DNA of 64,000 bases from Siphonodentalium dalli (taxonomy: Eukaryota > Mollusca > Scaphopoda > Gadilida > Siphonodentaliidae), in assembly GCA_032622095.1 (NCBI GenBank), contig CP136064.1:213978205-214042204 (forward strand). Reading direction: 5' to 3'. Positions 23,290 to 35,404 of this stretch are shown here, piece after piece (the stretch's first letter is position 1; the number at the start of each line of letters is the position of its first letter). The notes beneath the pieces were generated by a model. That model made no database searches, was not told the DNA's origin, and worked only from the letters and a program-made list of their open reading frames with translations. Position numbers and translations under genes: made by a program.

Positions 23290-24801
23290 GACCCGACTCT
23301 TATTAAAAGACCTTCTGTGTCTGTCATTGATAGGGCACTAACACGTATGGCAGGACAATTGAAATATGTCAAACCTATCAGGACCGGCCAGTAACTGGTT
23401 CTCTCCTGATTGAATGTTCACATAAAGTTCAATGTGATCTTTGCTGCAGTTAACATCTATTGCACAGACACCAGTTACCGTTGCTCCTCACAGAACATTG
23501 GATAGAAGTTTTGAGAACCCGCGATATCGCCAGCTCTTATGAATCGGAGATATTGGCCGACTTGGCACAACCAAGAGTTACTAATGTTCATACATTTTCT
23601 AAGACAGTTGATGGACCAAATATCCCTTCGCACAATGATCTTTTTACTTTCAATCGGTGCGACTTTTCGCCTGCATTGAAGGTCGCATATATGAAGATAT
23701 ATTCGTCTACATATGTTCCAAATCCCTTACGATGTTCTACATGTCAGGATTATGGTCATGTCCAGGAACATTGTAAATGTAAAGAAATCATATGTGTAAG
23801 CTGTTCTGTGTCTGGTCATGATCATAAGGATTGTAATAAATCAAAGAAATGTTCAAACTGTCAAGGTTCGCATGCTTTAATGAATCGTTCATGTCCCATG
23901 TGAGACTATGAATTCATATTTCAACGGTGTAACACTGCAATACATCTACCATACATGTATTTGGATGCAAAGAAATTAGTTGGTGTTCGACCATCAACAA
24001 ATCAACAAGTCACATAGTATGATGTCGTTGCTACAAAATAAGGTGTGTTGATGCCAGAACTGAGACAGACAACAGTCATACTAACATCATTCGTGTATCG
24101 CAAGCGACGCAACTTGAAGTAACTGATATAACTCGTGTCCCAGAACCTGTATCACAGGCCATGGAAACGCCTACTGGATATGCACCGTTGCTCCAAAACA
24201 ATTCACCGAGACAGTTACTACAACAGTCTATTCGTGTTGATGCTGTTGCCCCGCAACAAAAATCGCCTGTTGCTCTGAAACAAAAACCGCCAAAGTATAT
24301 CTAACGTTTAGACACTCAGAAAGAGAGGTTCATATTTGAGAAACAATTAACACTAAAAGGCACCAAACAGTATATGTGCATTCATGCTGTCGGTTGAGTG
24401 AAATATGACATTCTACTGTCTCACCGACCAGACCGCCAGCTTGTCACAAATACCTTATCAATACAAAATCTGACGTCAACAACTAATATACATATATCGG
24501 TGTGCAGCCTTAGTAATTTCGTATTATTTAGTTGCTATTGATTATGCATTCCTGTACTACTTTTAAACGTTTGATATTATGCTTGCTCACTAGTCAGTTC
24601 TTTATTTTATTATCCCTGACTCCAAGTGGAAACAATCCTCTTGGGTGCTTTTATTTGTACATAGCTCATTGTTTTGATCTAATACACAGTCTGATTCATC
24701 TACACAGTTGCTTCGCTATGAACTTTTGTTTATACCGGATTCTGTTAATGGTCATATGGCCTAGCCGGCTAAAAGGACGTTAAATTCTCAATCAATCAAT
24801 C
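23290..24801 (+). mobile_element. Half-LINE copy 2: ORF1 joined directly to LINE 3' tail
   Basis: It contains a gag-like ORF1 (about 23,300-24,480, broken) and then a roughly 300-bp tail that ends at CAATCAATCAATC (24,789-24,801). The tail includes 'ggcctagccggctaaaagg' and 'acgttaaattctcaatc'. It matches copy 1 (9,640-8,140 minus) from ORF1 through the tail with no ORF2 between. The terminal short-unit repeat is the usual 3' end of such LINEs. Confidence 0.75.
23460..23903 (+). pseudogene. LINE ORF1 with three CCHC zinc knuckles, copy 2
   Basis: In this 147-residue ORF three knuckles are complete. Residues 92-105 are C-x2-C-x4-H-x4-C (CSTCQDYGHVQEHC). Residues 112-125 have the same pattern (CVSCSVSGHDHKDC). 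Residues 131-145 are C-x2-C-x3-H-x6-C (CSNCQGSHALMNRSC). Upstream the frame carries TGSLLIEC (about 23,390-23,415), interrupted by one stop. The ORF ends at a TGA where copy 1 has TGG (CPIWDYEF), so translation once continued to about 24,480 (TLKGTKQYMCIHAVG). The protein would coat LINE RNA. The start at 23,460 is only where the open frame resumes, not the native start. Confidence 0.75.
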
Positions 24802-25404
24802 TTGCGCTGAATATTTGTCTTCTATTTTGGGCAAAATACTGATAGTAACTGGACGAACAAAGGAACAAGGGTTAACACCGACATATATCTATTTAGGACC
24901 CAGATAACCGTTTGGATATCGTTTCTGTATCCCAAAAGTCCAATATTTCCGTAAATTTACAAATGATTCCTTAATATGAATGTTATCAACATATATATGG
25001 ACAGATATTTTGAATACTGGCATATGTGATAACAATGAAATTCGCCGCAGACGATATTATATATGAATATGGATGACCTATTCTTGATTAAAGCAATGTC
25101 AGGTTATGTATGCATGAGGACGATATCATTTGATGCCGCAGTTTGCAATAATTATATACTTCCAAAGACTTTCCTCGTCCCACTTTATTTGGATTTATGG
25201 CATATCGCGGTTAACGGTGTAACAATGGCTTACGGCTCTGACTTGATACTGATGTTGGTCGTGTGAATGAGACGATCGCGGTAATTACGAGTAGCTAGTA
25301 CATATGTAGCTCTGTAAGGGGGGATGCCGTGGGCAATTCTTACAATGCCCATACAAGTTGGCATATCTCGTAGTCAAATGTGTCTACATATTGGAATCTT
25401 ATAA
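24802..25404. other. Non-coding stretch
   Basis: No gene or repeat could be supported between the LINE tail and the left 135-bp inverted repeat. Confidence 0.5.
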
Positions 25405-25538
25405 CGTACATATAGTCTAGGCAAATATGGACATAGGTGTCGCCTGGAGAGGGAATTTATGGGACCCACATTTTTGGTTAGCATAAACACTAAATTTTCA
25501 TGATCCGTATGTTGGCTAAGTCAGATAGGCGGACTTTT
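25405..25538 (+). repeat. Left copy of a roughly 135-bp inverted repeat
   Basis: It shares 'tatggacataggtgtcgcc', 'gagagggaatttatggga' and 'tcagataggcggactttt' with the reverse complement of 32,547-32,684. The two copies lie on either side of the best large-family coding region. They may be terminal repeats of one 7.3-kb element or two separate insertions of a short repeat. Confidence 0.7.
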
Positions 25539-26820
25539 TTAACACCAGGGGTTTTTCTTGAGATACTCGAATATCAGAGAATTGGGTGATAACCAGAGTA
25601 AGTATATAAATATCGATATTAAATATCGGAAATACAGTTGCGACGTATGGTGACGTCAAATGTGTGTTTGGTCAGGAAAAATATGACGATTCACACAAAC
25701 GGGTGTCTTTCGTTTCCTATAAAAGCTACTGTAATAAAGGTATATCAATTGTTGTTATATTATGGGATAATAGAGTCAATTACCTGTATATTGACGTATC
25801 ACCTGCCCCAAATGACCATGGATATATTTCTCACCGGTAGAAATATTAACCCTCCCCCAAAGCGAAAAAGCTACCTGGCTGTAACAGGACGCACTTATAC
25901 GTCGCGTTATGGAATAACTGCCACGTCGACCAGTGGTAAATTTAAGGATTGTTCTTAAATATCTTAGTAGCTAATATAGTACATCCTGTGGGGTGTATTA
26001 TTGGCTATTTTGACAAACAATAGAGGCTGGAACTAGACCTCGTTTGTGGTGGGGGGGGGGGGGGTCACGGGGGGTCCGTTTTTTTTGTCAGCGCAAGCCA
26101 CCATTTGATGGTTAATTATTTCGCGCTAACTTGTCCATCTTGTATGCATGTTTCTGCTTTTCAGCTATTTTGTTTTGTTCTGCGTTGATATTCTTATTTT
26201 AATGTCGGCACTGGCTTCCATACAAGATTCTTGCAGAATTCTCACTTCCTTCAAAACCATCGACTGCTATCCATAATTTGTTATGGAATAAATCGTCAAC
26301 CGAGATATCTAAGGTATGCTTTAAACGCAACAAATTTCAAATTGAATCCCAAAAACCACAAACGTTCCTCATATACCATAAAACAAATAAATTGATTTTA
26401 AAAATACAATAAAATAGGAGAAGAAAAAACCGCCATCACTACTTCTAACCAAGGCCACGTTCGTTCTCCCTAAAAATGTACGGAAAGCCAGAGTGACAAT
26501 AACATTAATTGGCAATGCGCATTTTAACTGATTTCTGGATGTATAACTATATATTTACATAACCTGTCTGTGTTACCCTAAATTCTGTTTGGTGATTTGT
26601 CAACTGCCAATAGGATCACCCGGTTTACATGATTCATCCCAGTAATGCAGAGAGTGTATCGCGAACAGGGAGTTACAAACTGTTGACCTAATCTGAACTA
26701 ATCACTAAACGTGGTCAGCGGAATAATTGGGCGTTGGCAATTTTTTGTGAAAATAAATAAGAATACACTCATCTTTTTATGGGAATAAATAATCAAAAAG
26801 CTATATAAATATTAGAATTG
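25539..26820. other. Non-coding 5' region of the putative 7.3-kb element
   Basis: AT-rich, with G14 at 26,051-26,064. The plus-strand ORF at 25,638-25,958 has no recognisable domain. Confidence 0.4.
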
Positions 26821-26825
26821 AATGT

Positions 26826-26945
26826 GGTGGGTGTGTGTTATTGTGGGATACGGCGATGTGGTCATTGGGGGCACACTTAGTGTAAACCGCGAAGCAATGC
26901 ACACAAACGACCACCACGTCGTATCCCACAATAACACACACCCAC
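26826..26945. repeat. Long hairpin, roughly 45-bp arms, loop about 35-55 bp
   Basis: 'gtgggtgtgtgttattgtgg' followed by 'gatacg' on the left pairs with 'cgtatcccacaataacacac' followed by 'accca' on the right. Inner bases pair further (gtggtc with gaccac) with a few mismatches. It could be a small MITE or a structured RNA segment. Confidence 0.75.
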
Positions 26946-27237
26946 AACACTCATTTCTTAAATAACTGACTGTAATTTATTCATTGATTGCCTATTTGAT
27001 GCAAGCTCGTTTCTTAATGTGTTGCAATATACATATATATAAATACACACATATATATAATTACATATATATATATATATATATACATGTACACATACGT
27101 CGTATTTCCTTCGCCAGTTGGGTGTTGGGTGCCATTTTGTGGACACAAGTTCCCCTGTGGTATGGTTGTGGATCATTCTCAATGTACACGAGGTGGGTAA
27201 TGCAATTATATCTTCTCTCTTTTATCGTCCACAGATG

Positions 27238-30200
27238 TCTTCGTCGAAAAAGAGAAAGCTACAACAGACACTTGCATGCATCATCCACTATCCCGGGGTT
27301 GACGACACTGCGATAACACCTCTTAACGACGAAAAACACAAGAAGATCATCGACTGTAGAGACAGACTGGTGAGAGAGCAATGTGAGCGGTTTCTGGACA
27401 TTTGTTCCCGAATTTCAACCAAAAACTATGACCCAAATCTACATGGCTATCATAGAACTTGCTACCAAAAGTTCACACACGCAAAAAACTTTACCCAGGA
27501 GTCTCTACCAGATAACTCAAAGTGCATCCGACTGCGATCACCACTAAGTCAGCAGAGGAAACACTAAAACGTGCAGCCTCGTTACATGACGATCAAGACA
27601 TGCTTTGCAAAATTCAATCGGAGGATCTGATCGCGCGCGAGTTCATGAAACATGAGACGTGTTACAGGGAATATACGCGAATTGTTTCTAACAAACATGG
27701 CAGTGACGATTCGCACGATAATGGTCCCAGTGAACCACACAATGACCATTTTGACGAAGTCTGTGATTTCATTAGAGACACCGTGATATTAAAACGACAG
27801 TGTGTTTCCGTGAGTTTTCTTGCGAGAATGATGGGACCAGTATCCGGGGATCGCAAGTACCGCAACAAATTGAAAATTCGACTGCAGGGCGTTTTCGTGG
27901 GCTCTATTCTTTTCGCCACGGTCGCAGAAAATAATCCCCAAGTAGTTCTGTCATCGGACATTCTGGAAACAACAAACGACCAGTTATCGGTATTCACACA
28001 AGACAGTGATGTCTTTAACAAAGCTGCTTCTATTATTCGGCGGATCGCGCTCGAATTCATACAAGACGCCCCCGATTTCCCTTGGCCACTTGATGAGAAA
28101 AGCCTCCGTAGTGGTAGCAGGGATCCACCAGTAAAACGTGTGTCATTCTTCGCTGAGATCTTGAAATCATCCAAACCAGAACTTCATCCAAGATTAAACT
28201 CTCTCGCTAAATCGATGGCTCAAGATATTCTACATGGTGTTTCTCGCTGTAGGTTTCTTACTACAAAACACGCGCTTCTTGGTTTAGTCCTTCACAACAT
28301 GACCGGTCAGAGACTGCCCATCAATATACTGTCAAGCATGGGACACTCAGCAAGTTATAACACGATATGTGACATTGAGAGTGCTCTGGCAGAACAATCC
28401 CAAGCATTCATAGATAAGCGCTTGCACCTTCCACTCCAGCCAATGTTCGAGTCTTCGAAAGTCCTGACGTATTTCTGGGTCGACAACTTCGATCACAATC
28501 TCGAATCACCTACAGGTCACAATACTATACACAGTACACACGCTGTCGCATACCAAGAGCGGTCACCTGTTTCAAAATTGAGGAATTCGACACTGGAGGT
28601 GCCCAGGCGCAGACAAAGATCAATACTACCTATTCGTATGGACATAGAGCATCGCAAAGTTTTCACAAAGCTCGAACCAGAGGCTGAAGAAAGTGCTTTT
28701 GATATCCCACGGCGCTGTTCTGAAATAGCTCGGGGCAAACTCATGCTTTGGAAAGTCGCCCGGAATGCTAATCGTTCGACACAGTGTGTGCCCAAATATG
28801 GGGCGTAGGTTAAGCTCACTTCTACGGACAAAGAGATTGAAGACACGACTGTTATAACATATTTACCCCCGATCCACAAACCTATTACTGAATACGATAC
28901 CGTTGCAAAAGTTCTCACGCAAATTCAGTTACACGCACAAGAAGCAAACATGAAACAAGTACATGTCACCTTAGATGTCGGAGCTGCTTCAAAAACATAT
29001 CAAACAGTATGGAACTTTCCAGATGAGTTTCGCAACGTAGTCATACATCTTGGAGATTTTCATTTGATGCAAGAACATTTTGGTATCATAGGGAAACTTG
29101 TTCGCGGGAGTGGATTCGAGTATGCTGTCTTCCAATCAGGTATCTGTGCATCTGGGAGTCTCAATTCGGTTTTAGCTGGGAAACACTACAACCGGTCGTG
29201 GTACGTGCATGAACATTTCTCAGAAGCACTTGAGAGATTACTCTTCCAGCGATTCATTGACGATAACCAGATCCTCAATTCGCTACAGGCATCTTTAGAA
29301 GATCCGTCAAAGCCAACATAACTCCAGGGTCTTCTTACCAGACCAGCGTTCGAGTATTTCATACTGCGTATGAGTCGTTCAGGAGTAATGTGCGTAATGG
29401 CGAAATTGGTCTCACCCCGAAATTTTGGATGATATACTTGGATGTGGTTTATATTCAGCGTATGCTCACGGGGGCTGTCAGAGAAAGCGACTATCTAGTC
29501 CGTTTATATGCATGGAAGCTCTCTCTTCCGCTCTTCTTTGCCTTTAACAAGTAAAACTACAGTCGGTATGGATCCTATTATGTGAATCAGCTCGAGATCT
29601 TGGCCGCCAGCAAATCTAACGATTTGAAGGACAAAGGTGTTTATGTACGCAGAAGTCAGGGCAAAGCGGGTGGAGTGCCTGTCGACCAATCAGGCGAGCA
29701 GACATTCAATCGTAGTGCGAAAATCCCTGGTGGCCTGAAGAAATTTGCTTGGAATACGGGAGCTTATGATAAATGGGTCCTCAACAGGCCCCAGATGTCT
29801 AAGTACAAGGAAATGCTTTACGAGATAGCGGGTATACAGAACTCGCTAGATGATACGCCAAAACCATGCAGACCTAGTCGCATGCGGTCTTCCGAAGACA
29901 GAGTTCAGGCCGTCGTTACAATACTCACTGATGAATTTCTGAATCCATTTGATCCATGCTTGGATAGTGAGAAACTGTTCAACCTTTCTTCTGGTGTACC
30001 CATTCCTTCAGATATCGCTACCACACTAACAGTATGTGTGGATACTGGTAGCAAGAAAGCGGATGAGTTCAAACAGCAATGGCTTAAAGATAATAAGTTC
30101 TTTGGTCCGATAAAGAAAATCAAGTTTAAGACATTTAAGGACGCGGGCACAAAAGTCGCTGTCGCATCACGAGACAATTTGAAAATTCGCGAGGTTACAA

Positions 30201-31663
30201 TGGAACGCAACATTCTTGCAATGTTGGTAGGACTCTCTCGAAAGAGACAATCTCCAGTGGATCTTGACAGAGCGTTGTGTTATAGCTTAAGACCCATTCC
30301 CTTGAGTTTGGCGCATCCTGACGGTACAAGACGGAAAACCACCAAGTCTAAACTAATTGAATGTCTGGCTCCGAGTTGCAAAGAAATTGATGCGCGCGAA
30401 ATGCCACAAAAACGTAATGTTTCTGCATATTGTGTTGATCTTATGGCGGCCATACGCACAATAAGTCCAGTTCCAGCAACATTCGAGGGCCTATCAATGG
30501 CTGTATATTCACTAATTCCTGAAGTTTACAAACGGATAGACATTATTGCGGATAGTTACGAAGAACCCTCAATAAAAGGAGCAGAGCTAGTGATGAGGGG
30601 AACAGTGAACAGTGTATAATTAAAGGTCCAAAATGTAAAATCCCCAGCAATTTCATGGAATTCCTGACAAATGGAAAAAAACAAGGAGAGCATGGAGGAA
30701 ATTATTTTTAAAGTCTTAGACGAGCGAAAATCGGAAATGCATGAAAATCGCGTTATATATTTTTCCCTTAAAGATAAATGTTACTGTATCTCATGCCATA
30801 CTACTACCGTTATCGACCATTTATCGTCTGATCAAGAAGAGGCTAACACCAAAGTTGCCCTCCACATCGAAGATGTTCTCAGTTGCAATCCTGGACCTGT
30901 AGTGGTGAGATCGCCATCCGGAGACACCGATATTTTGGTAATTTTGCTTGGACTGTTTCTAAATTGTCAAGATATTTATTTAGATAACGGTACTGGGAAT
31001 GGTAGGAAAATATTCCAACTGAGTAGTTGCACTTTGGAGAGCGATGTTAGAAGAGCTCTCATTGGGATGCATGCCTTCACGGGAAACGATTATGTGTCTT
31101 CCTTCCGCAAGGGAAAGAAAATATGTTTTAATACCATGCAGGATGAACCCAAGTTTATCAGGGCATTCAGTTGCCTGGGAAATTCCTGGTCAGTCGAGGA
31201 AGAGGTCGCTCGCGATATTGAAGATTACGTGTGTAAATTATATGGCAAGAAGCGTCCCGCTAATTGTAACAGCACCCGAAAGCAGATCTTCTGGGAAAAA
31301 TTTCGGAAAGAAAAAGCGCCCATGGACCTCTGCCTCCTACCTCCTTGTCACGACAGTTTTCTGCTATATATACAGTTGAAGGGAGCTAACTTCGTTGCTC
31401 GCATGTGGCGCCTATCTTGTACGCCTATCATCGGAGCGCCAGATCCCCAAGATCACGGATGGACGGAGGGGTATGAAATTGAGTGGACCAAAACTCCTTT
31501 CCCGGAAGATGTTGCGGAAGTTTTGATTGAAGGGAATGTGCGGTCGGCAACAAGCGATGGCGATGAATTTTCTGATTCAGATAGCGATGACGATATTTCT
31601 TTGCATCCAGTTCGAGCGAAGATGAGACCGAGTTTGATGAGTCTGCAGATTGTAATGGATTAA
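27238..31663 (+). pseudogene. Large multidomain PIN/FEN1-like family protein, nearly full-length but broken (copy B)
   Basis: About 1,475 codons can be followed from ATG 27,238 (MSSSKKRKLQQTLACIIHYP) to the stop at 31,661-31,663. Blocks in order: HGYHRTCYQKF (27,443); HETCYREYTRI (27,649); DFIRDTVILKRQ (27,765); FWVDNFDHNLES (about 28,475); GDFHLMQEHFG and VRGSGFEYAVFQSGICASGS (29,052-29,165); KFWMIYLDVVYIQRML (29,420-29,467); LNPFDP (29,940); LCYSLRPIPLSLAHPDGT (30,274); DQEEANTKVALH (30,832); VVVRSPSGDTDILVILL (30,901); GMHAFTGNDYVSSFRKGKK (31,066); an acidic C-tail. The last three blocks resemble the PIN/FEN1 nuclease layout, with acidic strand ends and a G-N-D-Y turn; the rest is unassigned. 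Lesions: frame changes near 27,540, 29,335 and twice at 30,610-30,680; in-frame stops at 28,806, 29,319 and 29,550. 'cttttatcgtccacag' before the ATG resembles a 3' splice site. Nuclease function is inference. Confidence 0.75.
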
Positions 31664-32546
31664 CCATATATGACAAACCTCTACGAAATAGATGTATCTG
31701 ATGGATGTATTAAAGAAGTATAATGAGAACAATGTATATATTGTTTTGGGAACGTCTGACCTGTGGAAACTGAAAATGCTATTGATTATGATAACGATGG
31801 TTTTATCGCCAACTCGTCGATCTCAGCCAATATACTTTCAATGCTCAAATTATACGGCAGCTTTCAAATTATAAACATAAACTTTATTTGTTATGAATAA
31901 CTATGAATTTTGCCGAAAATTTTGAATTTTGCCGAAAATTTTGAATTTTGCCGAAAATTTTGAATTTTCAGGCTAAAATTATCCGAAATTGAGCCATATT
32001 ACGGTCGAACAGTAGATTTCAACACATCCAACACTTGAATAATCAGTTGTTATATTCCTATGTTGAACCTAGAGTTATCGTCGTTGTGGATACTACAGCT
32101 TGAAATGACCAAAATAGCCCCGCCTTATCCATCGACTGTAAATGAAGTTTAGGGGGAGGGTTAAGTTTTTGTACGCCTGAGTCACCAGTTGTCTCAAAAT
32201 ACTTAGTTTTGTATAAATATAAGCGGAGAACTCACCATCGTTCCCAATGATGTATAACATCATCACATTTGTTGCACTATACTGTTTTTATGATGATTGA
32301 AACGATCAAGTTTCAGCACATTTCCAGCTTCGACGTCGTTGGAGCCAAGTGACGTCACGTAAATAGCATGTATAATGCAAACAAATGAATTTATATTCTG
32401 ATGAATATCCTCGTAGTCATAATACAATCACGATTTAGGAATAAGTGTGCTAATTTATATCGAAAGCAACTCTTTGTTACTGTGGTGACATAGACAAAAC
32501 TGAGAATTAGAGCATGGGTAGTGTCAGGAACAATATCAGGATATGA
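31664..32546. other. 3' region of the putative 7.3-kb element, with a 19-bp tandem repeat
   Basis: 'gaattttgccgaaaatttt' is repeated 3.4 times at 31,905-31,970. Otherwise AT-rich with no gene. Confidence 0.6.
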
Positions 32547-32684
32547 AAAGTCCGCCTATCTGAGTTAGCCAACATCCGGAATCAGTTAGAGGGAAATCCA
32601 TTCCAACCAAAAATATGGGTCCCATAAATTCCCTCTCCAGGCGACACCTATGTCCATTTTTGCCTGGCCTAATACTTGTGTACG
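32547..32684 (-). repeat. Right copy of a roughly 135-bp inverted repeat
   Basis: Reverse complement of 25,405-25,538 with small indels. Outside it, 'cgtac' is the last shared base group on both sides. No clear target duplication could be assigned. Confidence 0.7.
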
Positions 32685-33051
32685 TGCCGGATGTAACTGT
32701 TAAGTTGACCCTTTCGATACTAAATACTCATTGACGAGCAGTTATCCCGTATGAAGTGTTCAGATAAGTTCAACGGTTGTTTGTTGAACTTATTATCTAA
32801 ACATTTCCCTGCAATAAAGAGGACTCCTTTGGAATTAACTGTATTATCTGTCGTCTGCTTGTTTATTTCTTGAAAACCCCTCCAAATGAATAATAGACTA
32901 TACCAATGTATATCTTTATTACTGTCGAAGAATCCATTTAGTGTAGAAATAGAAGTTGTTAAGGGACATATTGCTGCAAACATGAGGCCGGATCTTTGAC
33001 AGGGAGGTGGTGCGAGACGAGAGGGCACAAGTGCGCAGGTGCATGGTTACA

Positions 33052-33660
33052 AAAATGAAATTACACTGTGACACACGTATACAATCTAACGACTTTTGTG
33101 TGGAGATTAAATTAAGATCTAGTTTGAGTGCTCCCCAAATAACATATATTACGGCGATCTTGTGAATTTATTACACCAGTGTCTTAACCTGTAATAAATT
33201 GTAACGTATTAGGTGTGATTGTACCGACATAGCCTGCGCTTGCATAACAAATCTATCTGACGATATATATAAACAATGGAAAATGTTGGTCTGTTGTACA
33301 TGGCCTTTGATGTCATAACTAGCCAGGTATTCACATTGTTTTGTGTTCCAAAGAGGCCAATTGCTCTAGCAGAACCCTGTCTGTGCAACTTATCCTCGCG
33401 CAAATACGGACATAATCGACCTACAATGTTCAATAGGTACATAGTGTCATTATTTTGTACTGAAATAAGCAAAGCATGGATTCATAGTCGTTATTTCGTT
33501 TAATGGTGCGGCCACAACGAAAACACATGTTAAAAAGCGTACACCTGAAAAGTCGTGAGTTGGCTTATTTGTGTTAATGTCCGCACATAATCTGCTTAGA
33601 ATCGCCTCATTATGAGTCGATAAAGTAACTAAAACGCTCCCATTTTTCGAGCGAACAGGC
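33052..33660 (+). repeat. 600-bp dispersed repeat, copy 1
   Basis: It runs from 'aaattacactgtgacaca' to 'aggctgggtgg' and is closely similar to 35,405-36,000. Shared blocks include 'gattaaattaagatctag', 'gacgatatatataaacaat', 'gtgttccaaagaggcca' and 'ccgcacataatctgcttag'. The ORFs within it are not conserved between copies, so it is non-coding. Confidence 0.85.
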
Positions 33661-34359
33661 TGGGTGGTTTATCAGGCCAGATATACATGCGCATCTGATG
33701 GAAAATCGTTTGTTACTCTCAGTATCACAAGGACTGACATTTTTAAGTAGAGTAATTTTCATTTTGGAGTTATTTTTTAGCTGATTTAGCATATAATTAT
33801 CAGGTCGAATGTACTTACACTGGAACTCGGCTGAACGGAGTTTTAATGTGCTATGTCACAGGTGTATAATAGTCGGTACTCACAAGTCACAGCTCAATTC
33901 AAAGTAGGATCTTTTCCGAATAACTGTGCTCTCTGTGTTGTTGTCTAGACAACAACAAAGACTACGAAATCCCATATTTCAAATCTCAATGGAGACACAG
34001 AAACACAGACGTATACGTTATAGAACAATTCCGATAACCTAATCCGATATTCAAGTCTGGTAAAGCCGGAAACACTGCCTGCCGCCTTGTGTACGAACTA
34101 TCGCGACGAGATAAATCCATTGCAGTAGTCACGATCATGCCGCGATAAGACGTGGTTAAGATATGTTTTCAACATCCAACCAGGATGTGACTATAGCACC
34201 TGTCAGATTGTAACGCGTGGATCCCCGATGCGGCCAATGTGCAGGTGTCCATAATGCTACCTGCGACATTAATCAAGCGAATATAACGATTGGGTAAGGA
34301 ATCGGCGGAAGTTGCGGTGTGCGACATGTATGTATAATAAATTGTTGATCCGGGAACAT

Positions 34360-35065
34360 ATATAACAATGCACTTAAAAATATATAACTAAAGTTTAGTT
34401 AAACTGTAACCCGACGTTTAGTCAACCGAATCCGACGAAAGGTTGTATTAGATTGTTGGGTTAACTAGTTCTGTTAGAAAAAAGTAACCAAACATTTGGT
34501 TATGGTAACCCAACTTTGTGACGAAACGTTAGGTTAAATAAAGGAAACGTTGGGTTAAGTTAACCAAACGTCGTGCTTGAAGTAACTATAGGGTTAGAGA
34601 AAACATGTCAATATATCATAATATATTATCTCAATGGATGATATTCTGGTCGTTCATTAAGGTATCCCAAAAATTCAACCAGACTTCGAACCTAGTATGT
34701 AATGTATGGAACGAGGTGTAACACATATAATGACTTCCTTTTCGGGAATAAATTAACAACTTAGAACAGAAAACATATACCAGACACAAGCAATACTACA
34801 ACTATATAATTCCGACATAACAGATGCAATGTTTTATTTGAGCTTGATACCAATAAAGGGAAGACAATCTGACAAAGAGAGTTCACATCCAGCAACTCGT
34901 TGTCAAGGGGCGCAACTGAAACCAGTGATTATTAACTAAACTAGCCTATAACCCAATAATCTATCCCAACATTTGAACACAAATTCTTGAATATTGACTC
35001 AACATTAACCCAAATGTAGATAACCCAACAATTTTGAATAAACGTTTTTTGAGTGTATCTATGAC
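34360..35065. mobile_element. Possible DNA transposon remnant with 'aacccaac' subterminal repeats
   Basis: Multiple direct and inverted short motifs (gttgggtta, taacccaac, aaacgtt) cluster at 34,385-34,590 and 34,945-35,050. The right end reads 'aataaacgttttttgagtg'. A terminal CACTCAAAAAACG-type end with TTGGGTTA subterminal repeats is a pattern I recall from non-autonomous DNA transposons of marine animals. The left end is not defined. Confidence 0.4.
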
Positions 35066-35404
35066 GTGTTAGACCGATACGATTATTCACCGAAAGTATA
35101 GTTTCCCAAACTTTTGACGGAGGTACCAAGTTGTTATAATGTGCATTTGGGAACCTCCTGTGTCACGGACATGCTCAACTAATTATTGCAGTTGTTATTG
35201 CTACTCGCATTACTTACTTTTAAGAAATCTTTCACTCAATTGGTGAACAGCATATCATACATAATTTATGATAAGCACTGTACTACCAGTAACATTTCAA
35301 GTTCGGAAGGGGCTCGGTATTGGATAAATAGTTTACAGGCTTACAGTATTCTCAATGACTCGGAAATTTGTCTTCGCTCGAGAATAGTCCCTTCCATAAA
35401 TATA

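Noticed and set aside
26984-27182. ORFs with IYIYIYI-type repeats on both strands
   Set aside because: They are translations of a (TA)n/(CATA)n microsatellite at about 27,030-27,085.
28517-28918. Minus ORFs inside the large-family coding region
   Set aside because: Shadows of the plus-strand frame, which carries the ordered family motifs.
32720-33028. 102-aa minus ORF next to the right 135-bp repeat
   Set aside because: No recognisable motif, and it overlaps no repeated or conserved sequence I could identify; chance is likely.
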